Source: Bifidobacterium oedipodis (GTDB lineage Bacteria > Actinomycetota > Actinomycetes > Actinomycetales > Bifidobacteriaceae). Taken from it: a stretch of 64,000 nucleotides of DNA. Under the pieces are notes generated by a model. The model searched no databases. It was not told the origin of the DNA and saw only the letters and a program-made list of their open reading frames with translations. This document shows positions 1 to 8,163 of this stretch, piece by piece. A program made the position numbers and the translations under genes. The stretch spans positions 310,001 to 374,000 of the forward strand of contig NZ_JAAIII010000003.1 in the NCBI RefSeq assembly GCF_012932425.1. The letters are read 5' to 3'. Each line of letters begins with the position of its first letter. Within the stretch, counting starts at the first letter, position 1.

Positions 1-379
1 CGATGATCTGCACGATCCGTTCGTCAATGACGACGATCTCGTGGTGCTGCACGTGTGCACCCGCGAGGATCTCGCCGAAATCGCACCGCTGGCCAAGCGC
101 ATCAACGAGGCGCTGATCGACATCTTCACCAAGATCGACGTCAAGCTCGTGGACTTCAAGATCGAGATGGGCCGCACGTCGGATGGCACGCTGCTGCTGG
201 CCGACGAAATCACCCCCGATTCCTGCCGTCTGTGGGATCAGCGCGACAAGTCCGGCAAGGTCGAGCATCTGGACAAGGATCTCTTCCGCCGCGACTTGGG
301 CGACATCATCCCCGCCTATGAGGAGATCGAGCGTCGTCTCGCAGCCCTCGCCGACGCTGAGGGCGTCACCCTCGACTGA
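1..379 (+). CDS. purC: SAICAR synthetase, C-terminal part (gene starts before window)
   Basis: Joins CAIR and aspartate, with ATP, to give SAICAR in de novo purine synthesis (cytosol). The reading frame is open from base 2 and gives the last 125 residues. The family's C-terminal signature is visible: VDFKIEMGR followed by [15 protein letters not shown], where the acidic and Asp/Cys residues belong to the substrate and metal pocket. The frame ends in TGA at 377-379. purL follows 63 nt downstream on the same strand, so the two are probably cotranscribed. The true start lies outside the window. Confidence 0.95.
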   Translation, partial: DDLHDPFVNDDDLVVLHVCTREDLAEIAPLAKRINEALIDIFTKIDVKLVDFKIEMGRTSDGTLLLADEITPDSCRLWDQRDKSGKVEHLDKDLFRRDLGDIIPAYEEIERRLAALADAEGVTLD

Positions 380-390
380 TTGGTTTAATT

Positions 391-419
391 CGCCCGCACC
401 CAGCCAACGGATGCGGGCG
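391..419 (+). terminator. Intercistronic hairpin between purC and purL
   Basis: CGCCCGCA at 391-398 pairs with TGCGGGCG at 412-419, giving an 8-bp GC stem with a 13-nt loop. The tail is only TATTCG, so this is more likely a weak terminator or mRNA-processing/stability stem than a full stop. purL has its own strong ribosome site immediately after it. Confidence 0.4.
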
Positions 420-442
420 TATTCGTCGTTAAGGAGATTTAC

Positions 443-3400
443 GTGGTTTATCGCGTATATGTGGAAAAGAAGCCGGGCTTCGACGTTGAAGCGCAGCAGC
501 TCGGCAACGAATTGAAGACGATTCTGGGCATTGCGGCGCTTGAAGGCGTGCGCATCGTCAACCGTTACGATGTGGAGGGCATCAGCGAGGATCTGTTCGC
601 CGCCACCGTACCCACCGTGTTCAGCGAACCGCAGGTCGACAACGTGACCTATGACCTGCCGGATTTCAACGGCAACGCGGTGTTCGCCACCGAGTTCCTG
701 CCCGGCCAGTTCGATCAGCGTGCCGATTCGGCCGCCGAGTGTATTCAGCTCATTTCCCAGGGCGAGCGCCCCACCGTACGTTCCGCCAAGGTGTATGCGC
801 TGGCCGGTTCCCTGAGTGATGCGGACGTTCAGGCCATCAAGCATTACGTGATCAACCCTGTTGAATCGCGTGAGGCTTCGCTTGATACGCGCGATACGCT
901 GAAAACCGCCGTGCCTACGCCGGCCAAGGTTGAAATCATCGCCGGATTCCGTGACATGAGCCCCGAAGAGGGCCAGCGTTTCATCGACGAGCGCGGTCTG
1001 GCCATGGATCTGGCCGATCTTGAGTTCTGCCAGCGTTACTTCACCGAACAGCAGCGTGACCCCACGATCACCGAAATCAAGGTGATCGACACCTACTGGT
1101 CTGATCACTGCCGTCACACCACCTTCGGCACCGAGCTGACCGACGTGGATATTGACGACGCCACGGTAAAGGCCGCGTTCGAAAAGTATCTTGAACTGCG
1201 CCATGAGCTGGGCCGCGACGCCAAGCCTGTATGCCTGATGGATATGGGCACCATCGGTGCGAAGTGGCTGAAGAAGAACGGCATTCTTACTGGCCTGGAC
1301 GAGAGCGAGGAAATCAACGCCTGCACCGTCAAGGTCAAGGTGGACGTCAACGGCCACGACGAAGACTGGCTGTTCCTGTTCAAGAACGAGACCCACAACC
1401 ATCCCACCGAAATCGAACCCTTCGGCGGCGCGGCCACCTGTATCGGCGGCTGCATCCGCGATCCTCTGTCGGGCCGCTCCTACGTATATCAGGCGATGCG
1501 TGTGACCGGTGCCGGAGACCCGACCGTGCCGGTTTCCGAAACGCTTAAGGGCAAGCTGCCGCAACGTAAGCTCGTGACCACCGCGGCCGCCGGCTACAGC
1601 TCCTACGGCAACCAGATCGGTCTGGCCACCGGTCAGGTCAATGAAATCTATCATCCCGGCTATGTGGCCAAGCGTATGGAGGTGGGCGCGGTTGTGGCCG
1701 CCACCCCGGCCGACCATGTGCGCCGCGAAACCCCGGCCCCCGGCGACAAGCTGATCCTGCTGGGCGGTCGCACCGGCCGTGACGGCATCGGCGGTGCCAC
1801 CGGCTCCTCCAAGGCTCACAACGTGGAATCTTTGGAGCTTGACGGCGCCGAAGTGCAGAAGGGTAATGCTCCCGTGGAGCGCAAGCTGCAGCGTCTGTTC
1901 CGCCGCAAGGACGCCTGCCGTCTGATCAAGCGCTGCAACGATTTCGGCGCGGGCGGCGTGTCGGTGGCGTGCGGCGAAATCGCCGACGGCCTGACCATCG
2001 ACCTCAACACCGTGCCCAAGAAGTACGAGGGCCTGGACGGCACCGAACTGGCGATTTCCGAATCGCAGGAGCGTATGGCCGTGGACGTGGCCGCCGATGA
2101 TGTCGAGGAATTCCTGGGCTACGCCCGCGAGGAAAACCTCGAGGCTGTGGTGGTGGGCACCGTCACCGAGGATCCGCGCATGGTGATGACGTGGGATGGC
2201 GACGAAATCGTGAATCTCACCCGTGAATTCCTGGCCTCCAATGGTGCGCCGAAGCAGCAGCGCGTGCATGTCGAGGCGCAGGGTGCCTACGAGGTGCCGG
2301 CCGCTTGGATGACCGGTTCGCTGGATTCGCGCATGAAGGCGCTGGTGAGCGACCTTAACGTGGCGTCCAACAAGGGTCTGTCCGAGCGCTTCGACTCCAC
2401 CATCGGCGCGGGCACCGTGCTTATGCCCTTCGGCGGCGTCAAGCAGCTGACCCCGAACGAGGCCATGGTGGCCAAGTTCCCGGTGTTCGGCGAGACCACC
2501 ACCGCTTCCGCGATGGCGTGGGGCTTCAACCCGTACATTATGAGCGCCAACCAGTTCACTGGTGCGTACCTGTCCGTGGTCGAGTCGCTGTCCAAGCTCG
2601 TGGCTGCCGGTTTCGAGCATGAGAAGGCGTACCTGAGCTTCCAGGAGTATTTCGAGAAACTACGCGACGAGCCGGAACGCTGGGGCAAGCCGATGGCCGC
2701 CGTGCTGGGCGCGCTGATGGCGCAGATCGAGCTCGGTGCTGGTGCCATCGGTGGTAAGGATTCCATGTCTGGCTCCTTCGAGGATCTGGACGTGCCGCCG
2801 ACGCTGGTCTCCTTCGCTGTGGCCGTGGGCAATATGAAGCGCGCCACCTCCCCTGAGTTCAAGGGTGCCGGCCACCGTGTGGTGCGTATTGCGCCGCGCT
2901 ATCAGGCCGATGGTCTTACCCCGGATCCCGAAGCGCTGGCCGAAGCGTTCAAGCTGGTCGAGGAGCTCACCGAGTTCCACACCGCGCTGGCCGTCTCCAC
3001 GCCGGGCTACGGCGGCACCGCCGAGGCGATCTTCAAGATGACCGTGGGCAATGGCATTGGCGTGACGCTCGATGATGCGATCGCCGCCGACGATCTGTTC
3101 AAGCCCGCTTACGGCTCGTTCATCATCGAACTCGCCGACAATGAGAAGATCCCGGCCGTCTCCAACTTGGTCGAAGTGGGCGAGATCGGCGTGACCAGCG
3201 CCGAATACCAGTTCACGGCCTGCGGAGAAACGCTGGATCTGGCTGAGATTCAGGAAGCGTGGGAGTCCGGCATCGAATCCGTGTTCCCCTACCGCTCCCA
3301 TGGTGCTGAAGCTGGCGAAACCGTGGAAACCGTTGATTTCCATGCTGCCGACCATGGTGTGACCAAGCGCGTGTACGCGGGTGCCCCGGTGGCCAAGCCG

Positions 3401-4195
3401 CGCGTCATCATCCCGGTGTTCCCCGGCAACAACTGCGAATACGATACCGCTGCGGCCTTCGAGCGTGCTGGTGCCGAAGCGCACACGCTGGTGATCAACA
3501 ACCTCACCCCCGCTGCTGTGGCCGAATCCACCGAAGCGCTGGTGCGTGAGATTCGCGAATCCCAGATCGTGATGATTCCGGGCGGCTTCTCGGGCGGCGA
3601 CGAGCCGGATGGTTCCGCCAAGTTCATCACCGCGTTCTTCCGTGCGCCGGCCGTCACCGAAGCCGTGCGCGACCTGTTGAAGAACCGCGACGGTCTGATG
3701 CTGGGCATCTGCAACGGTTTCCAGGCGCTGATCAAGCTGGGCCTCGTGCCGTACGGCGATATCGTGGATATGACCGACGCTTGCCCGACGCTGACCTTCA
3801 ACACCATCGGCCGTCACCAGAGCCGTCTGGTGCGCACGCGCGTGGCCTCCGACCTGTCGCCGTGGCTGGCCAAGACGAACGTGGGCGATGTGCACACGGT
3901 CGCCATCTCGCACGGCGAGGGCCGCTTCGTGGCCTCCGATGAGCTGCTGGCGTCTCTGAAGGCCAATGGTCAGATCGCCACGCAGTATGTGTCCGAAGCT
4001 GGCGTGCCCGGTATGGATCTGGATGTGAACCCGAACGGTTCGCTGCTGGCCATCGAAGGCATCACCAGCCCCGACGGCCGCGTGTTCGGCAAGATGGGCC
4101 ACTCCGAGCGTTCCGGCAGCGGCCTGTATGCCAACGTGCCGGGCGACAAGTACCAGCCGATCTTCGAAGCCGGCGTGGAATACTTCGCAGGCTGA
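443..4195 (+). CDS. purL: Phosphoribosylformylglycinamidine synthase, single-chain type
   Basis: Converts FGAR, glutamine and ATP to FGAM in purine synthesis. At 1250 aa it fuses the PurS-like, synthase and glutaminase parts that many Actinobacteria encode as separate purS, purL and purQ. The N-terminal part is short and PurS-like. The central synthase half carries HNHPTEIEPFGGAAT (about 315-330) and the duplicated AIRS-like domains. The C-terminal class I glutaminase has LGICNGFQ with the nucleophile near Cys1090, then a late His/Glu in MGHSERSGSG. The start is GTG 443, preceded by AAGGAG at 431-436. The organisation matches the long FGAM synthase subfamily found in Firmicutes, Bacteroidetes and bifidobacteria. 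Confidence 0.97.
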   Translation: MVYRVYVEKKPGFDVEAQQLGNELKTILGIAALEGVRIVNRYDVEGISEDLFAATVPTVFSEPQVDNVTYDLPDFNGNAVFATEFLPGQFDQRADSAAECIQLISQGERPTVRSAKVYALAGSLSDADVQAIKHYVINPVESREASLDTRDTLKTAVPTPAKVEIIAGFRDMSPEEGQRFIDERGLAMDLADLEFCQRYFTEQQRDPTITEIKVIDTYWSDHCRHTTFGTELTDVDIDDATVKAAFEKYLELRHELGRDAKPVCLMDMGTIGAKWLKKNGILTGLDESEEINACTVKVKVDVNGHDEDWLFLFKNETHNHPTEIEPFGGAATCIGGCIRDPLSGRSYVYQAMRVTGAGDPTVPVSETLKGKLPQRKLVTTAAAGYSSYGNQIGLATGQVNEIYHPGYVAKRMEVGAVVAATPADHVRRETPAPGDKLILLGGRTGRDGIGGATGSSKAHNVESLELDGAEVQKGNAPVERKLQRLFRRKDACRLIKRCNDFGAGGVSVACGEIADGLTIDLNTVPKKYEGLDGTELAISESQERMAVDVAADDVEEFLGYAREENLEAVVVGTVTEDPRMVMTWDGDEIVNLTREFLASNGAPKQQRVHVEAQGAYEVPAAWMTGSLDSRMKALVSDLNVASNKGLSERFDSTIGAGTVLMPFGGVKQLTPNEAMVAKFPVFGETTTASAMAWGFNPYIMSANQFTGAYLSVVESLSKLVAAGFEHEKAYLSFQEYFEKLRDEPERWGKPMAAVLGALMAQIELGAGAIGGKDSMSGSFEDLDVPPTLVSFAVAVGNMKRATSPEFKGAGHRVVRIAPRYQADGLTPDPEALAEAFKLVEELTEFHTALAVSTPGYGGTAEAIFKMTVGNGIGVTLDDAIAADDLFKPAYGSFIIELADNEKIPAVSNLVEVGEIGVTSAEYQFTACGETLDLAEIQEAWESGIESVFPYRSHGAEAGETVETVDFHAADHGVTKRVYAGAPVAKPRVIIPVFPGNNCEYDTAAAFERAGAEAHTLVINNLTPAAVAESTEALVREIRESQIVMIPGGFSGGDEPDGSAKFITAFFRAPAVTEAVRDLLKNRDGLMLGICNGFQALIKLGLVPYGDIVDMTDACPTLTFNTIGRHQSRLVRTRVASDLSPWLAKTNVGDVHTVAISHGEGRFVASDELLASLKANGQIATQYVSEAGVPGMDLDVNPNGSLLAIEGITSPDGRVFGKMGHSERSGSGLYANVPGDKYQPIFEAGVEYFAG

Positions 4196-4260
4196 TTGAG
4201 CGAGGCCATGACCGAGTAAGTCGGGCTTTCCCGACTTCATAAGCCCCATCAGCTCATATC

Positions 4261-4293
4261 AGGGAACCATCCAAACGGATGGTTCCCTTTTTT
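4261..4293 (+). terminator. Rho-independent terminator of purL
   Basis: Perfect 12-bp stem AGGGAACCATCC (4261-4272) with GGATGGTTCCCT (4277-4288), a 4-nt loop AAAC, then a run of T to 4293. A textbook terminator that closes the purine operon. Confidence 0.93.
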
Positions 4294-4309
4294 GTTGCGA
4301 TTATGGCCT

Positions 4310-4354
4310 CTCAGTGTGGCATTACGACCACACGTGGACTCAAAACCACGCTGA
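4310..4354. repeat. Single copy of the CTCAGCGTGG palindromic repeat
   Basis: Outer arms CTCAGTGTGG and CCACGCTGA flank an inner CCACACGTGG. Length and nested design match the six tandem units at 41529-41830. It lies between the purL terminator and the toxin-antitoxin operator and has no T tract. Confidence 0.7.
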
Positions 4355-4390
4355 ACGCCACAAATGGCAGATGCACTCAGGGCAAACACT

Positions 4391-4413
4391 AGTGATATCA
4401 TTGTGATATCACT
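4391..4413. promoter_or_regulatory. Operator of the vapBC-type operon
   Basis: Perfect inverted repeat: AGTGATATCA (4391-4400), spacer TTG, then TGATATCACT (4404-4413). It lies 18 nt upstream of the antitoxin start, the usual place for ribbon-helix-helix antitoxin autorepression. No other copy was seen in the window. Confidence 0.8.
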
Positions 4414-4430
4414 GCGTCAAAGGAGCCTTG

Positions 4431-4700
4431 ATGACCACTTCACTGCTGATTCGCAAGCTACCCGATGCAGTCAAAGACACGTTGGCCGAAGCCGCCAAAG
4501 CCAATGGGCGCTCCACCGAAGCCCAAGCACGATCGGTGCTGGAAGAATTCACCGCCTCGTGGATTGCGCACAAAACGTCCGATGCGGATTTCTTCGCACA
4601 AATCCGTGAAGAGTTGCTCGCCGGCGGCATTGATGACGATGAATTCCAACCAATGCCCCGCGATCCCAACGACCAGCCAAGGCCGGTGAGCTTTGAGTGA
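4431..4700 (+). CDS. Ribbon-helix-helix antitoxin, VapB/FitA-like
   Basis: An 89-aa protein. The N-terminal half (SLLIRKLPDAVKDTLAEAAKANGRS, from residue 4) fits the strand-helix-helix DNA-binding fold of FitA-like antitoxins, and the acidic C-terminus would bind and block the toxin. ATG 4431 is chosen because AAGGAG lies at 4419-4424, six bases before it. The upstream TTG at 4428 lacks correct spacing. The stop overlaps the start of the PIN toxin gene (GTGA), so the two are translationally coupled. Expected to repress its own operon through the palindrome at 4391-4413. Confidence 0.9.
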   Translation: MTTSLLIRKLPDAVKDTLAEAAKANGRSTEAQARSVLEEFTASWIAHKTSDADFFAQIREELLAGGIDDDEFQPMPRDPNDQPRPVSFE

Positions 4701-5125
4701 ATACGCAATATCAGCGAATCATCATCGACACCAATGTGGTCTCAGAACTCTACAAGCCATGTCCGAATCCAACGGTAGTTCAGTGGCTGCGCGACAATAA
4801 TCGCACTTATCTCACATCCATCACCATTATGGAGCTTATGTATGGCATGTGGCGCATGCCGAAAGGCAAACGTCGCAATGCCGTATCCGCAGCGATCGAA
4901 GCCACACTGGAACAGTATGACGGACGAATCCTGCCGTTCGACACGAAGGCGAGCATACAATGTTCGCTTATCCGTGCCGATTTGGACGGCAAAGGCCTTC
5001 ACGTCAGCCTGCCAGACATGCAAATCGCCGCCATCGCCCACGTCAACGCGTGCGCAATAGCCACGCGCAACCCCAAAGACTTCGCATACGCCGGAATCCC
5101 CCTCATCAACCCATGGGAGCAATGA
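4697..5125 (+). CDS. vapC: PIN-domain ribonuclease toxin, VapC/FitB-like
   Basis: A 142-aa PIN-domain endoribonuclease. The four-acid site is present: Asp11 in IIIDTNVVSEL, Glu46 in ITIMELMYG, Asp107 in SLPDMQIA, and the C-terminal RNPKDF with Asp128. Length is normal for the family and nothing looks broken. It starts with GTG 4697, overlapping the antitoxin stop by four bases. As a VapC it should cleave RNA when free of its antitoxin. The exact target (tRNA or rRNA) cannot be told from sequence. Confidence 0.92.
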   Translation: MNTQYQRIIIDTNVVSELYKPCPNPTVVQWLRDNNRTYLTSITIMELMYGMWRMPKGKRRNAVSAAIEATLEQYDGRILPFDTKASIQCSLIRADLDGKGLHVSLPDMQIAAIAHVNACAIATRNPKDFAYAGIPLINPWEQ

Positions 5126-5337
5126 AATTCAAAATGGCCTGCATCAAATCTTCAACCAATGGCATGGACACCAATAGCGAGACCGGCCGTCGCACGGTCG
5201 ATGTGGTTGACGCCATGGACTACCAACGCCAAGAACGCGAGCGTATGCGGGCATCCTTGTCGGCAATGCGCCAAGCCGCGCAAGAGATTGCGATGAACGA
5301 TGACGAACTGGCTTCCTACGTTGCACAGTTCGATTAA
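5122..5337 (+). CDS. Hypothetical 71-aa protein behind the toxin gene
   Basis: The ATG at 5122 overlaps the toxin stop (ATGA), so translation could be coupled. The product is hydrophilic, with a charged helical stretch (DYQRQERERMRASLSAMRQAAQEIAMNDDELASYV) and no membrane segment. An internal ATG at 5164 is an alternative start, but neither has a convincing Shine-Dalgarno. I do not recognise the family. It could be a third toxin-antitoxin component or the tail of a lost gene. It ends 15 nt before the convergent higA. Confidence 0.5.
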   Translation: MKFKMACIKSSTNGMDTNSETGRRTVDVVDAMDYQRQERERMRASLSAMRQAAQEIAMNDDELASYVAQFD

Positions 5338-5352
5338 CAGGAGAAATCCACA

Positions 5353-5655
5353 TCACGCGTCAATGAGCGGGCGAATGTCACCGAGACTGCTGGGGTCGAA
5401 GCTGAGTAGATCGTAATCGCGTTGAAGGTTCGACCAAAATTCAGGTGTGGTGCCAAATGCCTTGGCAAGACGATAGGCCATGGACACACTGATGGAGCGT
5501 TTACCATTGATGATTTCGCTCACGGCGGTCTGAGACACGCCTATGGTTTTGGCAAGACGATAGGCAGTCACACCAAGTGGTTGCAAGAATTCCTCATTAA
5601 GAACCTCGCCAGGTGTGCTGAGATACTGATCAGTGGTAGTCGTCGAAGTAGACAT
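5353..5655 (-). CDS. higA: HigA-type antitoxin, helix-turn-helix regulator
   Basis: A 100-aa XRE-type HTH protein of the HigA/VapI class. PGEVLNEEFLQPLGVTAYRLAKTIGVSQTAVSEIINGKRSIS covers the conserved N-cap and the HTH (about 12-55), followed by the family's AYRLAKAFGTTPEFWSNLQ. ATG 5655 is chosen over 5658 because GGAGG at 5662-5666 gives six-base spacing. The partner toxin higB should lie just upstream on the same strand, but only its last codons remain, so this is probably an orphan antitoxin. Confidence 0.88.
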   Translation of the reverse strand: MSTSTTTTDQYLSTPGEVLNEEFLQPLGVTAYRLAKTIGVSQTAVSEIINGKRSISVSMAYRLAKAFGTTPEFWSNLQRDYDLLSFDPSSLGDIRPLIDA

Positions 5656-5719
5656 CATATGCCTCCTTTGCCTCATCATCCCATTGGAAAACGAGTCTGT
5701 CATACGCCAATTCAGGCGC
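5630..5719 (-). pseudogene. higB: Remnant of higB toxin (C-terminal end only)
   Basis: In the frame ending with TGA at 5632-5630 the sequence reads YDRLVFQWDDEAKEAYDVYF then DDYH. This matches the C-terminal strand and DYH ending typical of HigB/RelE toxins (R-L-x-F-x-W ... A-x-D-V ... DYH). It overlaps the start of higA, the usual higBA arrangement. Upstream the frame runs into the YolD-like gene, so the catalytic body of the toxin is missing. The left boundary is approximate. Confidence 0.65.
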
Positions 5720-5930
5720 CGGGGTCGAGTGCGGCGGGGGTGTCGGCTTGGGCTATTGCTTCTGCGTTGCGCTGCGCGGCTTGGGCAATGACGGCCTCGT
5801 AGCCGGTGAGGGCGGCGAAGGGCATGAATTGGGCTGCTCGATTGTGCGCGCTCATGGGCGGATGCCTGCGCGAGCGCGGATGCGGCATATCGATAATGTC
5901 ATCGTAACGATGGGTGTTTTCCAAGCTCAT
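5712..5930 (-). CDS. YolD-like protein paired with Y-family polymerase
   Basis: A 72-aa protein with YDDIIDMPHPRSRRHPPMSAHNRAAQFMPFAALTGYEAVI. The pattern DDII-PH-S--HP-M----RAAQF-PFAALTGY recurs in small proteins encoded just after Y-family polymerases in Gram-positive bacteria. It starts at ATG 5930, overlapping the polymerase stop by four bases (ATGA), so it is coupled to it and should be SOS-induced with it. Function is unknown; a polymerase accessory role is inferred from the conserved pairing. Confidence 0.8.
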   Translation of the reverse strand: MSLENTHRYDDIIDMPHPRSRRHPPMSAHNRAAQFMPFAALTGYEAVIAQAAQRNAEAIAQADTPAALDPGA

Positions 5931-7765
5931 GCAGCATGGCCTCCAATCTGATGATTGCGATCCTGGCCGGTGGCCCCCTCTTCCATGTCCATGGCCTTAA
6001 TCACCGCATTCCGCCCAAACTTCTGTTTTACCGCCAGCAACGTTTGCTGAATCATCTGCGACTGATGCTCATCAACCGCGTTGCCACCCCGCGGCTGAGA
6101 TGCCGCAATCCCCGATCGACTCCATGCCCCAGCACCAGAACCAGCACCAATACTCATCTCAGACCCAGAAGATCCAACAGTCCCATGTCCGGCAGACTCA
6201 GTTCCAGCGACACCAACGCCAGCACCAGCGCTCCGCCCAAGCCCAGCACCGACCTCGCCCTCACCTTGCTCGGCAAACAAATCAAGTTGTTCATATCCAG
6301 CGGCACCAGCCTCAAGTTCCTGCGCCGTATGCAGATCATCGGCGACAACGGTGAGGCGACGAACCAGCAACCGTGGGTCGGCGATGCGATCAAATAACGT
6401 GGCGACAGCCTCGCGAATGCGGGTGTCCGAAACGGTGTACCCGCCCAGCCCAATCGAACCTGCAGCAGGCTTAGGTACCTTGCGGCCGTAATAATCAACG
6501 GAAACCGGCCCTCTATAGGATTGCGCAGCCTGCCTGGCTTGTGCTTTCAAATCCTCTGACGCGCATTCTTCGAGCCGATCTGGCTCTATACTGCCCGTGT
6601 CATAACCGATCACCAAAGCAACCCTGTTGGCAAGCACGCCCTTTTCCATCAGATCGAGAGCCAACGCATCAGCCATTTCTTTGGCAATCAGACGCGCGGT
6701 AGAGCTCAATGCGGGCCCAGTCAGCACCTGGCCGGAGCTGATGGAGTGACCGTCAGGCGTGTAATGCTTGATATCCGCGATAGTGCAGGGTTCCCAGCCC
6801 CACGCATGGTCAATCAGTAGTTCGGCGTTGACGCCGAACATGCGGTACAGCAGATCCTCGTTGTAATAGTCATGCGACCGGCCGACGGAGCATCGCGCGA
6901 TATCGCCCATGGTCAGCAGCCCCTGGCGCTCCAACTTGTTCGCATAACCGCGCCCCACGCGCCAAAAATCGGTAAGTGGCCGGTGCGCCCACAATCGCTC
7001 CCGATAGGTTCGCTCGTTAAGTTCGGCCACACGCACACCATATTCGTCGGCTTCTTCATGTTTGGCGACGATATCCATCGCTACTTTGGCCAAATACAGA
7101 TTCGTGCCGATGCCGGCGGTAGCCGTTAAACCAGTTGTCTCCCTAATATCGCGCACAATGGCGGTGGCCATCTGACGTGGCGTCATACCCAGCGCCCGCA
7201 AATACCGCGTCGCATCGATAAACACCTCATCGATGGAATACACATGAATGTCCTCAGCCGCGGCATACCGCAGATACACGCCATACACTTTTGCACTGGC
7301 GTTCATATAATGCCGCATGCGAGGTTTGGCCGCGATATACGACACCGCCAGCCGCGCATCAGCGTTCAGCTCGCCGATATTGCATGACGTACCCACCAAT
7401 CGATGCCCCGGCGCCGCCAACCGCCGTGCGGCATTGACCAGACGCACCTTCTCCTCGACTTCGAACAGTCGGGCACGCCCCGGAATACCGTAGCTTTTCA
7501 GCGATGGCGAGACGGCTAAGCAGATGGTTTTCTGCGTACGTTCCACATCCGCCACCACCAGATGCGTGGTTAACGGATCAAGGCCACGCTCCACGCATTC
7601 CACTGAGGCATAAAACGATTTCAGGTCGATGGCAATATACACACGCTCGCGCTCGTTGCGCGCACTTCGCTCGTTGCGCTCATTTCGTTGGACTTGTCCG
7701 TTTCGTTGGTCCCGTCCCCTTTGCTCATCTCGACCAGTCTCGCCATTGCCCGACACCATTGCCAC
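5927..7765 (-). CDS. Y-family translesion DNA polymerase (UmuC/UvrX-like)
   Basis: A 612-aa error-prone polymerase. The palm motif IAIDLKSFYASVE carries metal ligand Asp47, and the second acidic pair is Asp179-Glu180 in YSIDEVFID. TAGIGTNLYLAKVAMDI and the later little-finger region are also present. GTG 7765 is chosen because AGGAGG at 7774-7779 is eight bases away; ATG 7759 is the alternative. An Arg/Asn/Glu-rich low-complexity stretch (about 12-41) precedes the catalytic domain. A Gly/Ser/Ala-rich linker (about 500-560) lies before the conserved C-terminus. A LexA-type box upstream predicts SOS control. Confidence 0.92.
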   Translation of the reverse strand: MAMVSGNGETGRDEQRGRDQRNGQVQRNERNERSARNERERVYIAIDLKSFYASVECVERGLDPLTTHLVVADVERTQKTICLAVSPSLKSYGIPGRARLFEVEEKVRLVNAARRLAAPGHRLVGTSCNIGELNADARLAVSYIAAKPRMRHYMNASAKVYGVYLRYAAAEDIHVYSIDEVFIDATRYLRALGMTPRQMATAIVRDIRETTGLTATAGIGTNLYLAKVAMDIVAKHEEADEYGVRVAELNERTYRERLWAHRPLTDFWRVGRGYANKLERQGLLTMGDIARCSVGRSHDYYNEDLLYRMFGVNAELLIDHAWGWEPCTIADIKHYTPDGHSISSGQVLTGPALSSTARLIAKEMADALALDLMEKGVLANRVALVIGYDTGSIEPDRLEECASEDLKAQARQAAQSYRGPVSVDYYGRKVPKPAAGSIGLGGYTVSDTRIREAVATLFDRIADPRLLVRRLTVVADDLHTAQELEAGAAGYEQLDLFAEQGEGEVGAGLGRSAGAGVGVAGTESAGHGTVGSSGSEMSIGAGSGAGAWSRSGIAASQPRGGNAVDEHQSQMIQQTLLAVKQKFGRNAVIKAMDMEEGATGQDRNHQIGGHAA

Positions 7766-7817
7766 GCCTGTCACCTCCTCACGCTTGTTCTTGGCCCAAC
7801 TATCATACCAGAATATA

Positions 7818-7829
7818 GAACAAATGTTC
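7818..7829. promoter_or_regulatory. LexA/SOS box upstream of the Y-family polymerase
   Basis: GAAC-AAAT-GTTC, with flanking G/A giving the Gram-positive CGAAC-N4-GTTC form on the minus strand. It lies about 53 nt before the polymerase start and just upstream of TATGAT, a possible -10. The rest of the 394-nt gap 7766-8159 holds the hairpin at 7980-8026 and the short direct repeats at 8094-8163. Confidence 0.82.
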
Positions 7830-7977
7830 GATTCAGGGCGTGGCGCTATTCCATAAAACACGGCACCATCCATGCCACGTCCCCACGCAATGTCACACCA
7901 CACTGTCCAATCCAACACAACGCCACCCACCCAACAAACAACGACACACAACCCCACATAACAGCAAATAGAAAACA

Positions 7978-8027
7978 GAAAAGCCGCCCGACACGCACCT
8001 ATTGCAGGCGCGCACCGAACGGCTTTC
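7978..8027 (-). terminator. Probable terminator of the GPH symporter gene
   Basis: Read on the minus strand, GAAAGCCG pairs with CGGCTTTTC, and an inner stem with several G-U pairs (GTGCGCGCCT with AGGTGCGTGT) closes on a GCAAT loop. TTTTCTGTTTT follows. The wobble pairs form only in minus-strand RNA, which supports this orientation. Confidence 0.6.
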
Positions 8028-8093
8028 AACGACGACAATCGTCAGACATACCGGGCATCAGATGAACGAATCAACCCAACACCTTGTCACAAA

Positions 8094-8163
8094 CCAATAG
8101 TCATCAGCCAATAGCCACCAATCAACAATTATCAATCAGCAACTATCAGCCAATAGTCATCAG
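8094..8163. repeat. Short direct repeats downstream of the symporter
   Basis: CCAATAGTCATCAG occurs at 8094-8107 and again at 8150-8163, where it includes the symporter stop codon. Degenerate AATCA/ATCAGC copies lie between. Probably local slippage or duplication. Confidence 0.5.

Noticed and set aside
2660..4249. 529-residue open frame antisense to purL
   Set aside because: His/Arg/Gly-rich composition typical of a GC-rich shadow frame. No family motif, and purL is unambiguous on the other strand.
7766..8038. N-terminal extension of the Y-family polymerase to 8038
   Set aside because: It would read through the LexA box and promoter region; a strong AGGAGG site supports GTG 7765.
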